Shown in pieces: positions 6,698 to 13,210 of a stretch of 23,060 nucleotides of DNA. Each line of letters starts with the position of its first letter. The first letter of the stretch is position 1. Origin of the DNA: Candidatus Zixiibacteriota bacterium (GTDB lineage: Bacteria; Zixibacteria; MSB-5A5; DSPP01); assembly GCA_022614805.1 (NCBI GenBank), contig JAKEHY010000035.1, positions 1 to 23,060 on the forward strand, in the 5' to 3' direction. The notes beneath the pieces were generated by a model. That model was given only the letters and a program-made list of their open reading frames with translations. It searched no databases and was not told the origin of the DNA. The translations under genes were made by a program, and so were the position numbers.

Positions 6698-7866
6698 TGA
6701 AAGTTTTATATTTCGACTTAATCGGCGGCGCCTCCGGGGATATGATTCTGGGAGCCCTGCTCGACTTGGGCCTCCCCTTGGGCCAACTGAAAAAAAATTG
6801 GGAAAAGCTCGACCTTCAGGGCTGGAAAGTGGAACTGGAGAAAACCGAGCGGCATCACATCGGCGCCACCCGTCTGAAAATTCAAATTCCGGACGAAAAA
6901 ACCCACCGGCATTTGAGTCATTTCAAGAAACTGTTGGACGATTCGTCCCTCTCCGAGAAAATTAAATCTCAAAGCTATTCCGTCTTTTTGCGTCTGGCCG
7001 AAGCGGAAGCCAAGGTGCACCGTACCACCCTTGAGAAAGTTCACTTTCACGAAGTAGGCGGGCTGGATACTCTTCTGGACGTCACCGGCGCCGTCATCGG
7101 TTTCGATTATTTCGGCATCGAAAAATTCTTTTCCTCCCCTTTTCCGATGGGTAAAGGAAGCGTCACCACCGCTCACGGCAAGCTTCCCGTGCCGCCCCCC
7201 GCCGTGGCCGAATTGGTCGCCGGTTTCCCCGTGCAAAAAACGGACGTGGAAGCCGAACAAGTCACCCCCACCGGCGCGGCGCTCATAACTTCGCTGGCCA
7301 GCTACGAGTCGAAGCTCTCCTTTCTAACCGAAAAAGTCGGCTACGGCGCCGGAGCGGCCGATTTCAAGGAAACCCCCAATCTTTTGCGCCTCTGGCTGGG
7401 GGAACAAAAAGAAGGCTACGCCGGCGACGAAGTGACCGTTTTGGAAACTCAAATTGACAACACCGCTCCGGAATTGCTGGGCTTTTTATCCGAAAGGCTC
7501 TTGGATTTGGGGGCCTTGGATGTTTATTTCACCCCGATTATGATGAAAAAAAACCGCCCCGCCCAGCTTTTGACCGTTTTGTGCCTGCCGAAGGATGAAA
7601 CCTCCCTGACCCGGACGATTTTCGCCGAAACCGGCTCTATTGGCATCCGCTACAAAAGCGCCCACCGGCATAAATTGGAACGGGAAACGCTCGAAATCGA
7701 CACCCTCTTCGGGAAGCTGAAAGCCAAGCGGGTTTTCTCCGACGGGACCGAAAAAATTTCGCCGGAGTTTGAGGACTGCGCCCGGGTAGCGCGGGAGAAA
7801 AACGTCCCCCTGCGGGAAGTATACGAAGCGGTTCTGTCCGGCTGGCGCAATCAAAACAAAAAATAG
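6697..7866 (+). CDS. larC: LarC, nickel-pincer cofactor nickel insertase
   Basis: A 389-residue protein of the LarC family (CTP-dependent cyclometallase), which inserts nickel into the bisthiocarboxylate pyridinium mononucleotide. It starts with the family hallmark YFDLIGGASGDMILGALLDLG. It carries EAEAKVHRTTLEKVHFHEVGG and then DTLLDVTGAVIG (around 102-134), and VTPTGAAL and NLLRLWLG in the middle. The C-terminal domain (about 245-389) holds the ETQIDNTAPELLGFL segment. The ATG at 6697 shares one base with the larB TGA; a TTG codon before it is also in frame. Unlike lactobacillar larC, made from two frames by programmed frameshifting, this is one uninterrupted frame. It also lacks a long His-rich insert; only HH and HRHLSHF clusters are visible. 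Confidence 0.94.
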   Translation: MKVLYFDLIGGASGDMILGALLDLGLPLGQLKKNWEKLDLQGWKVELEKTERHHIGATRLKIQIPDEKTHRHLSHFKKLLDDSSLSEKIKSQSYSVFLRLAEAEAKVHRTTLEKVHFHEVGGLDTLLDVTGAVIGFDYFGIEKFFSSPFPMGKGSVTTAHGKLPVPPPAVAELVAGFPVQKTDVEAEQVTPTGAALITSLASYESKLSFLTEKVGYGAGAADFKETPNLLRLWLGEQKEGYAGDEVTVLETQIDNTAPELLGFLSERLLDLGALDVYFTPIMMKKNRPAQLLTVLCLPKDETSLTRTIFAETGSIGIRYKSAHRHKLERETLEIDTLFGKLKAKRVFSDGTEKISPEFEDCARVAREKNVPLREVYEAVLSGWRNQNKK

Positions 7867-7874
7867 AAATGGCC

Positions 7875-7889
7875 CGGCGATGCTCGCCG
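7875..7889 (+). repeat. Short perfect hairpin between larC and etfA
   Basis: CGGCGA-TGC-TCGCCG fills the centre of the 36-base larC-etfA gap and is followed by TAAAAAAG rather than T's. It is not a terminator by this look. It may attenuate or stabilise the downstream etfA message. Confidence 0.4.
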
Positions 7890-7902
7890 TAAAAAAGAGA
7901 AA

Positions 7903-8871
7903 ATGAAAACGCTGATTTTCGCCGAATTGAAAGAGGGAAAACTTTCCTCCACAGCCGCCGAACTTTTTACCTTCGCTCTATCCCTCGGCGCTTCGGAAGC
8001 CTCCGCCGTCGTTTTGGGGGAAACCGTGGAGGAAGCGGCCAAAGAATTGGGCCGACTCGGCGCCAAAACGATTTACACATTTTCCGACCCCAAACTGAAA
8101 TTTTTTGTTGACGAAGCTTACGCTTCTCTGGTGTCCAAGGTCATCGCCGAGGCGAAATCGGATTTGATTTTGGGCGCCGCCACTTTCACCGGCAAAGCAC
8201 TCTTCCCGCGTCTGGCGGCCAATCTGAAATTTCCCCTGGTCACGGACGTTTCCAAAGTCGAGTCGAACTCCCCCCCCGTTGTGGTTCGCCCCTCTTACGG
8301 CGGCAACGTCTATCAAAAAATCAAGCTCGAAAAAACCCCGGCCCTCTTGACCGCCCGCCCCAAATCCTTCCCGGCCGCCAGACCGGACCTGTCCAAAAAC
8401 GGCGAAATCAAAACCGGAGCCGTCGATTGGCCCAGCTTGAATGTCCGCACGAGCGTTCTGGAAAAGGTGAAGGAGGAAGCCCAGACGTTGAATCTCGGGG
8501 ATGCCGACATCATCGTCTCCGGCGGGCGGGGTTTGCGCGAGCCGGCCAATTTTTCGCTCGTCCGCGAACTGGCCGCCGCCGTCGGCGGCGCCGTCGGGGC
8601 CTCCCGCGCCGTGGTGGATGCCGGCTGGATTCCCTACGCCCATCAGGTGGGTCAGACCGGAAGGACCGTCAACCCCAAGCTTTATTTCGCCTGCGGCATC
8701 TCCGGCGCCATCCAGCATCTGGTCGGAATGCAGTCCGCCGGCATCATCGTGGCGATAAACCGGGACAAGGACGCCCCCATTTTCGGCGCCGCCACCTACG
8801 GCATCGTCGGCGATTTGTTTGAAATCATCCCGGCCCTGACGAAGGTTTTCAAAGAAAAATTAGGGCGTTAA
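7903..8871 (+). CDS. etfA: Electron transfer flavoprotein, alpha subunit
   Basis: A 322-residue EtfA, the FAD-holding subunit of the ETF heterodimer that takes electrons from acyl-CoA or other flavin dehydrogenases and passes them to ETF-quinone oxidoreductase. The N-terminal alpha/beta domain (1-185) starts KTLIFAELKEGKLS. The C-terminal FAD domain has the EtfA signature around residues 240-285: HQVGQTGRTVNPKLYFACG, ISGAIQHLVGMQ, VAINRDKDAPIF, then YGIVGDLFEIIPAL. Length is normal. It follows larC by 36 bases in the same direction; only weak purine-rich sequence (AAAGAGAAA) precedes the ATG. The partner etfB, nearly always adjacent, is missing here, while the electron acceptor ETF-QO lies about 10 kb away at 19399. 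Confidence 0.95.
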   Translation: MKTLIFAELKEGKLSSTAAELFTFALSLGASEASAVVLGETVEEAAKELGRLGAKTIYTFSDPKLKFFVDEAYASLVSKVIAEAKSDLILGAATFTGKALFPRLAANLKFPLVTDVSKVESNSPPVVVRPSYGGNVYQKIKLEKTPALLTARPKSFPAARPDLSKNGEIKTGAVDWPSLNVRTSVLEKVKEEAQTLNLGDADIIVSGGRGLREPANFSLVRELAAAVGGAVGASRAVVDAGWIPYAHQVGQTGRTVNPKLYFACGISGAIQHLVGMQSAGIIVAINRDKDAPIFGAATYGIVGDLFEIIPALTKVFKEKLGR

Positions 8872-8883
8872 AACACCCCCTCT

Positions 8884-9024
8884 GGGCGAACGCCGCTTGC
8901 AGGCGGTAGGCCGAGTCTGTTCGCCCCTGCGATTATTTTTCGTGTATTTTCCGCAGGGGCGTATGCCATACGCCCTGTTTAGATTTTTTTTATGTCTCTC
9001 GTAGGGGCACAACATGTTGTGCCC
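8884..9024. repeat. Chain of palindromes in spacer before tRNA-Gln
   Basis: Four inverted repeats follow each other, partly sharing bases: GGGCGAAC/GTTCGCCC (8884-8891/8919-8926), GCCCCTGCG/CGCAGGGGC (8923-8931/8952-8960), GGGCGTATG/CATACGCCC (8957-8965/8967-8975), and a perfect 20-bp palindrome at 9005-9024 centred on CATG. A run of eight T's at 8984-8991 lies after the third, so one unit may end the etfA transcript. The style resembles dispersed intergenic repeats of uncultivated bacteria. No gene is seen in this stretch. Confidence 0.65.
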
Positions 9025-9046
9025 TTCTCTTAATCCGCCAAATTCG

Positions 9047-9052
9047 TATATT
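9047..9052 (+). promoter_or_regulatory. Probable -10 box of tRNA-Gln
   Basis: TATATT lies ten bases before the tRNA 5' end, a normal distance for a tRNA promoter with a very short leader. The -35 region (TTCTCT, 9025-9030, 16-base spacer) is poor. Confidence 0.45.
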
Positions 9053-9062
9053 GCTCTCCGTT

Positions 9063-9135
9063 TGGGGCGTAGCCAAGCTGGTAAGGCACGGGACTTTGGA
9101 TCCCGCATTCCTAGGTTCGAATCCTAGCGCCCCAG
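9063..9135 (+). tRNA. tRNA-Gln(TTG)
   Basis: A complete cloverleaf of 73 bases. The acceptor stem TGGGGCG (9063-9069) pairs with CGCCCCA (9128-9134), including the unusual T1-A72 pair typical of glutamine tRNAs. The D-arm contains AGCCAAGCTGGTAAGGC, and the anticodon stem is CGGGA/TCCCG around loop CTTTGGA, giving anticodon TTG. The T-arm is CTAGG-TTCGAAT-CCTAG and the discriminator is G. CCA is not encoded. It reads CAA/CAG codons. Confidence 0.97.
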
Positions 9136-9234
9136 GTATTTACCTTTTCGGCAATGCGGTAACAATAGGGATGGAACTTTTTGGCTACTGATGGAGTTAA
9201 AAAAACCGCAAACCAAGAAACCAGAGGAGGAGGT

Positions 9235-9804
9235 ATGAAAAAAGTACTCTTTAACCCCCATCAAGCCCTCGCGATGTTCCTACTGGGGCTGGCTTTAGCT
9301 GCACTGGCGGGTTGTTCCAGTAAAAGGGAACAGGAACTGCAGGCCCAATTGAAGCAGTTCACCGACGAGCGGGCGATGGTGGAAACGCGCCTTGTCCGAT
9401 TCGACTCCCTGGATTTTGACGTGTACAGCAATCAAAAATGGGATTTACTGAACGTCAGCCATTCCGATGACATTGTCGTCAACTGGCCCGACGGACGACA
9501 AACCAAAGGCATTGCCCAACACATTGAGGACCTTAAAGCAGTGTTCATGTTTGCGCCAGATACAAAAATAGAGGAACACCCTATCCGATTTGGTTCCGGC
9601 GACTGGACCTGCGCAACCGGGGTTATGTCGGGAACTTTTTCCAAGCCGATGCCCATCGGCGGCGGCAAAACCATCCCGCCGACCGGCAAAAAATTCAAGT
9701 TGACGATGTGCACGGTGGGCCATTGGAAAGCGGGGAAAATGATTGAGGAATCCTTATTCTGGGACAACGGTGAATTTATGAAGCAAATTGGGTTGGCAAA
9801 ATAA
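9235..9804 (+). CDS. SnoaL-like (NTF2-fold) lipoprotein
   Basis: A 189-residue lipoprotein: signal peptide with lipobox LAGC (C27), a short charged helix (29-45), then a SnoaL/NTF2-like domain (about 50-185). The SnoaL look comes from the helix FDVYSNQKWDLLNVSHSDD, the segment VNWPDGRQTKGIAQHIEDL, and the C-terminal strands KLTMCTVGHWKAGKMIEES and FWDNGEFMKQIG. Relatives are annotated as ester cyclases or nuclear transport factor 2 family proteins, mostly without known substrate. ATG 9235 is chosen for the strong AGGAGG (9225-9230) in front; an in-frame TTG at 9181 has none and would precede the signal peptide. It is the first of three same-strand genes with a second SnoaL-like gene and DoxX, directly after tRNA-Gln. 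Its catalytic role is unknown. Confidence 0.85.
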   Translation: MKKVLFNPHQALAMFLLGLALAALAGCSSKREQELQAQLKQFTDERAMVETRLVRFDSLDFDVYSNQKWDLLNVSHSDDIVVNWPDGRQTKGIAQHIEDLKAVFMFAPDTKIEEHPIRFGSGDWTCATGVMSGTFSKPMPIGGGKTIPPTGKKFKLTMCTVGHWKAGKMIEESLFWDNGEFMKQIGLAK

Positions 9805-9867
9805 GCCGGCGTCAATTTTTTTTGCCCAAAGGCAAGGCCAATTCAAAACTTAACGAAAGGAGTTAAT

Positions 9868-10347
9868 ATGCTTGTGCGCACCTGTTCCGCTCTTGCGCTG
9901 GTTGTTCTTTTGTTCGTTTCCATCGGCTACAGCCAGCCAAAATCCAAACCATCACAAAGTCAAATAGAGTCACAGATGGAAACAAACAAAGAACTGGTTA
10001 AAAACTTTCTGAATACGGCTTTTAACCGGAAAGACGTTAAGGCCGCTGCCGAAATGATTACAGAGCGGTATATCCAGCATAATCCGGGTGTGCCGACCGG
10101 CAAGGCAGGATTTTTGCAGGCCATTCCCGGATTTTACAAAATGTTTCCCGATATGAAGTGGGAGCTGAAACATATCTGGGCCGACGGCGACTATGTAATT
10201 ACGCATTCCCACTACCAATTTGCGAAAGAGGGGAACGGCAGCGCCGTTGTTGATATTTTCCGAATCAAAGACGGAAAAGTTGACGAACACTGGGACGTGT
10301 CACAGGAAATACCGGAAAAAATAGCTCATACCAACGGAATGTTTTAA
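9868..10347 (+). CDS. Exported SnoaL-like (NTF2-fold) protein
   Basis: A 159-residue protein with a cleavable signal peptide (1-22, ending GYS before QP) and a SnoaL-like domain (about 36-150). The domain includes ELVKNFLNTAFNRKDVKAAA, the segment YIQHNPGVPTGKAGFLQ, and a pattern of HS and W residues ending in VDIFRIKDGKVDEHWDV. That DIFRI-DGKI-EHWD ending is characteristic of the SnoaL-like polyketide-cyclase family, where it closes the NTF2 cone. Unlike its upstream neighbour it has no lipobox, so it should be periplasmic and soluble. An AAAGGAG SD sits six bases before the ATG. It shares fold but little direct similarity with the upstream lipoprotein, so an old duplication is possible but not shown. 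Substrate unknown. Confidence 0.88.
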   Translation: MLVRTCSALALVVLLFVSIGYSQPKSKPSQSQIESQMETNKELVKNFLNTAFNRKDVKAAAEMITERYIQHNPGVPTGKAGFLQAIPGFYKMFPDMKWELKHIWADGDYVITHSHYQFAKEGNGSAVVDIFRIKDGKVDEHWDVSQEIPEKIAHTNGMF

Positions 10348-10383
10348 CGGAGCCAAAAAAAGCGCACAAACAAAGGAGGGAAG

Positions 10384-10836
10384 ATGGTAAAGAAATTCCT
10401 GTTCTCCACCAGCCCAACCTGGGTGTCGTTCCCATTGCGCATCCCCTTGGGGGTGATTTTCATCGCCCACGGCGCTCAAAAGCTTCTCGGCTGGTTCGGC
10501 GGCCCCGGCCTGCAAGGGACGGCCGGCTTTTTCGAACAGGCTGGATTGACCCCCGGTATTTTCTGGGCCACTCTGGCTGCCTGCGGCGAGTTTTTCGGCG
10601 GGCTTTTGGTTTTGCTCGGTCTGGCAACCCGCTTCGGCGCCTTGAACATCGCCATCGTGATGCTCGTGGCGATTTTCAAAGTCCACTGGCCGGTCTTCTT
10701 TGCGCCCAACGGATTCGAATATCCGATGGCTCTTTTGGGTTCGGCAATAGTGCTTTTGACAACGGGCGGGGGGAAGCTCTCCGTCGACGCTGCCATCAGC
10801 GCCAAACCGGGCCAAACGCCAAGTATACAGTCTTGA
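10384..10836 (+). CDS. DoxX-family inner-membrane protein
   Basis: A 150-residue DoxX-like protein with four predicted membrane spans (about 16-33, 58-80, 86-103, 117-136). It has the family motif FIAHGAQKLLGWFGGPGLQGTA (about 26-47) and a second conserved part, ACGEFFGGLLVLLGLATR. DoxX proteins occur in quinone-linked or oxidative-stress membrane complexes, such as the MRC of mycobacteria and the archaeal thiosulfate:quinone oxidoreductase subunit; the role of this one is unknown. AAAGGAGGG precedes the ATG by three bases. It is the third gene of the SnoaL-SnoaL-DoxX cluster, 36 bases after the second gene. The two exported NTF2-fold proteins could act at the same membrane face; that is inference. 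Confidence 0.9.
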   Translation: MVKKFLFSTSPTWVSFPLRIPLGVIFIAHGAQKLLGWFGGPGLQGTAGFFEQAGLTPGIFWATLAACGEFFGGLLVLLGLATRFGALNIAIVMLVAIFKVHWPVFFAPNGFEYPMALLGSAIVLLTTGGGKLSVDAAISAKPGQTPSIQS

Positions 10837-11001
10837 TGGCCTCCGATATAAAATCTCCGGCTTTTATGACTCTTCAACACCCGTCGGCCGGCTGAAAAAG
10901 AGGGCATAAACTGGGCGTTAAATCGCGGGCAGGTATCTGTGCCTGTCGGCACTCAAAGCACGCCCTAAAAGTTCTGCCTTGTCTGACAGACGGACAAAAA
11001 C

Positions 11002-11030
11002 TTGACAATTTCGCCCCAAACTGTCATTTT
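11002..11030 (+). promoter_or_regulatory. Probable rnr promoter
   Basis: TTGACA (11002-11007) is a consensus -35. With a 17-base spacer the -10 would be CATTTT (11025-11030), which is weak. The ATG at 11042 is 11 bases further on and has no SD, so the message would be nearly leaderless. A GTCTG-A-CAGAC palindrome (10981-10991) just upstream could be an operator. Confidence 0.4.
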
Positions 11031-11041
11031 GCCATACCGTT

Positions 11042-13210
11042 ATGTCTAAATTCCTGACCAAAGAAGAGCTCGTCGGCAAAATTAAGACCGCCTTGAAGGA
11101 TAACTCCCACGCCCCCCGAATCCGGGAGCTCGCTCGCCGGCTTTCCATTCCGGAACCCCAGTACCGCCAGTTCCGCCAGTTGGTCAAAGCCTTGCGCAAC
11201 GAAGCCTTAATCCAGGCTCGCCGCGGAAAACTCTTCCTGTCAGAAAGGCAGGAGACAATAATTGGAACCTACACCCCCACCCGGACAGGCTTCGGCTTCG
11301 TCCAGCCGGAGGATGGCTCGGACGAAATCTTCATAGCCCGCGACCGGGCCGGCGGTCTCCTTTTACCGGGGGATAAAGTCGAAGTCCGGCTCTTGCGCAA
11401 GGCCTGGGGAGAGATGAAAAGTGAAGGGGAAGTCCTCCGCGTCCTCGAGCGCCAGACCGACCAGCTGGTCGGAGTTTTTCATCCCACCAGCCGCGCCAGC
11501 TACGTCATCCCGGACGGCCTCGGCGAACGCTGGGAAATCTACATTCCGAAGGAAAAAACCAAAGAGGCCAAAGCCGGCGAGAAAGTGGTGGTTAAGCTCC
11601 TGCCGCACAAGCCCGGCGTCTGGGGACTGGAAGGGGAAATCGTCGAGGTCTTGGGGGATGCCACCAACTCCGAAGCCATCATTCAGGGACTCGTCTATTC
11701 CTACCGCATTTCGGTCGAATTTCCGCACGAAGTCCAGCGGGAGCTTTCCTCCCTCCCGGCCAAAGTCGGCCCGGAGGAGTTGAAGAATCGCTGGGATTTC
11801 CGCAAAAAAACAACCTTTACGATTGACCCCATCGACGCCAAAGACCACGACGACGCCGTCAGTCTCGAAAAACTGCCGAACAAAAACTGGCTCTTGGGGG
11901 TCCACATCGCCGACGTCTCCCACTACGTTCGGGAAGGAACCGCCATAGACAAAGAGGCGGTCAAGCGGGGCAACTCCGTTTATCTCCCCGGCCGGGTGAT
12001 TCCGATGCTCCCCCATGCTCTCTCCTCCAACCTCTGCTCCTTGCTCCCCGAAAAGGTGCGGCTGACTTATTCCTGTATGATGGAGTTGACGCCGGAAGGG
12101 GTGGTCAAAAGCTACGAGGTCGGCCGCTCCGTCATTCATTCCGCCGCCAAGCTCGCCTACGAGGAGGTGCAGGAGGTTTTTGACGGCGGCAAAGCCCGCA
12201 AAAAATTATCGAAGTTTCTCGAGCCGCTCGAAAATATGCTCCAGCTCTCCAAAATTTTGCTGCAGAACCGGATGAAAAAAGGGAGCCTAGATTTCGACCT
12301 GCCGGAGGATGAGGTGATTCTGGACGACCAGGGGCGGGTGATTGACCTGAAGCGCTCCGTCCGGCTCGACTCCCACCGCCTGGTGGAGGAGTTTATGCTC
12401 CTGGCCAACCAGACTGTGGCCCGCTTCGCCTCCGGTTTCAACCTCCCGGTCCTCTACCGCGTCCACGGCACGCCGGACGAGGAAAAAATGGAGGCCTTCT
12501 TCTCGATTCTGACCGAACTGGGCCACAAGTTTTCGCATAAGGGCGCCATCACTCCTTTGCGATTGGCCCACGTCTTGAAAATTATCGCCGGCAAGCCGGA
12601 AGAGGAGCTGATTGACGAAATTTTGCTGCGCTCACTCAAAAAAGCGGTCTATCAGGATGAAAACATCGGCCATTTCGGCCTCGCCTTCGACCGCTACCTC
12701 CATTTCACCTCCCCCATTCGCCGCTACCCGGACTTGTTGGTGCACCGGCTGCTGTACGAATACCAGTCCGGCCGTTTATCCCCTCACCGTTTCGAGCATT
12801 TCACCAGCCAAGCCCGCCGGCTGGGGGCCCACTGCTCCGCCACCGAGCGCACCGCCGACGAGCTGGAGCGGGAGGCGGTCAAAGTCAAACAGCTGGAGTT
12901 TATGCAGGATAAAGTCGGCGAGCATTACGCCGGGGTCGTCTCCGGCGTCACCAACTTCGGCGTTTTCGTCCGGTTGGGGGATATGGGAGTAGAGGGGATG
13001 ATACGCCTGCGGGATTTGACCGACGACTACTACGTTTTAGACGAGCGTGGTCACCGCTTGGTCGGGCGCAAAACCAAAAAATCGATTCACCTCGGGGACA
13101 AAATCTCCGTCTGGGTGGTGCGGGTGGACCGCGAAGCCGGTCGGATTGACCTCATCCCCGATTGGGAAAAAGAGAAAGCCGAAAAGAATCAAAAAAGACA
13201 TCGCCGATGA
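11042..13210 (+). CDS. rnr: Ribonuclease R
   Basis: A 722-residue 3'-5' exoribonuclease of the RNase II/R family, which degrades structured RNA. Order: an N-terminal winged-helix (about 8-68, APRIRELARRL), two cold-shock OB domains (about 72-140 and 142-205), the RNB catalytic domain (about 250-580), a C-terminal S1 domain (about 632-705), and a short basic tail EKNQKRHRR. The metal-binding acidic cluster is intact in TIDPIDAKDHDDAVS (D262, D265, D268, D270, D271). HFTSPIRRYPDLLVHRLL and the S1 stretch VVSGVTNFGVFVRLG are typical. Start 11042 gives the usual N-terminus. Its stop overlaps the ATG of the sigma-54 activator (ATGA), so the two are translated together. Confidence 0.96.
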   Translation: MSKFLTKEELVGKIKTALKDNSHAPRIRELARRLSIPEPQYRQFRQLVKALRNEALIQARRGKLFLSERQETIIGTYTPTRTGFGFVQPEDGSDEIFIARDRAGGLLLPGDKVEVRLLRKAWGEMKSEGEVLRVLERQTDQLVGVFHPTSRASYVIPDGLGERWEIYIPKEKTKEAKAGEKVVVKLLPHKPGVWGLEGEIVEVLGDATNSEAIIQGLVYSYRISVEFPHEVQRELSSLPAKVGPEELKNRWDFRKKTTFTIDPIDAKDHDDAVSLEKLPNKNWLLGVHIADVSHYVREGTAIDKEAVKRGNSVYLPGRVIPMLPHALSSNLCSLLPEKVRLTYSCMMELTPEGVVKSYEVGRSVIHSAAKLAYEEVQEVFDGGKARKKLSKFLEPLENMLQLSKILLQNRMKKGSLDFDLPEDEVILDDQGRVIDLKRSVRLDSHRLVEEFMLLANQTVARFASGFNLPVLYRVHGTPDEEKMEAFFSILTELGHKFSHKGAITPLRLAHVLKIIAGKPEEELIDEILLRSLKKAVYQDENIGHFGLAFDRYLHFTSPIRRYPDLLVHRLLYEYQSGRLSPHRFEHFTSQARRLGAHCSATERTADELEREAVKVKQLEFMQDKVGEHYAGVVSGVTNFGVFVRLGDMGVEGMIRLRDLTDDYYVLDERGHRLVGRKTKKSIHLGDKISVWVVRVDREAGRIDLIPDWEKEKAEKNQKRHRR

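Noticed and set aside
8884-9024. CRISPR array
   Set aside because: The units are different palindromes, not identical direct repeats with regular spacers.
9063-9135. tRNA-Gln as an integrated-element attachment site
   Set aside because: No direct repeat of the tRNA 3' end and no integrase were seen downstream within the window.
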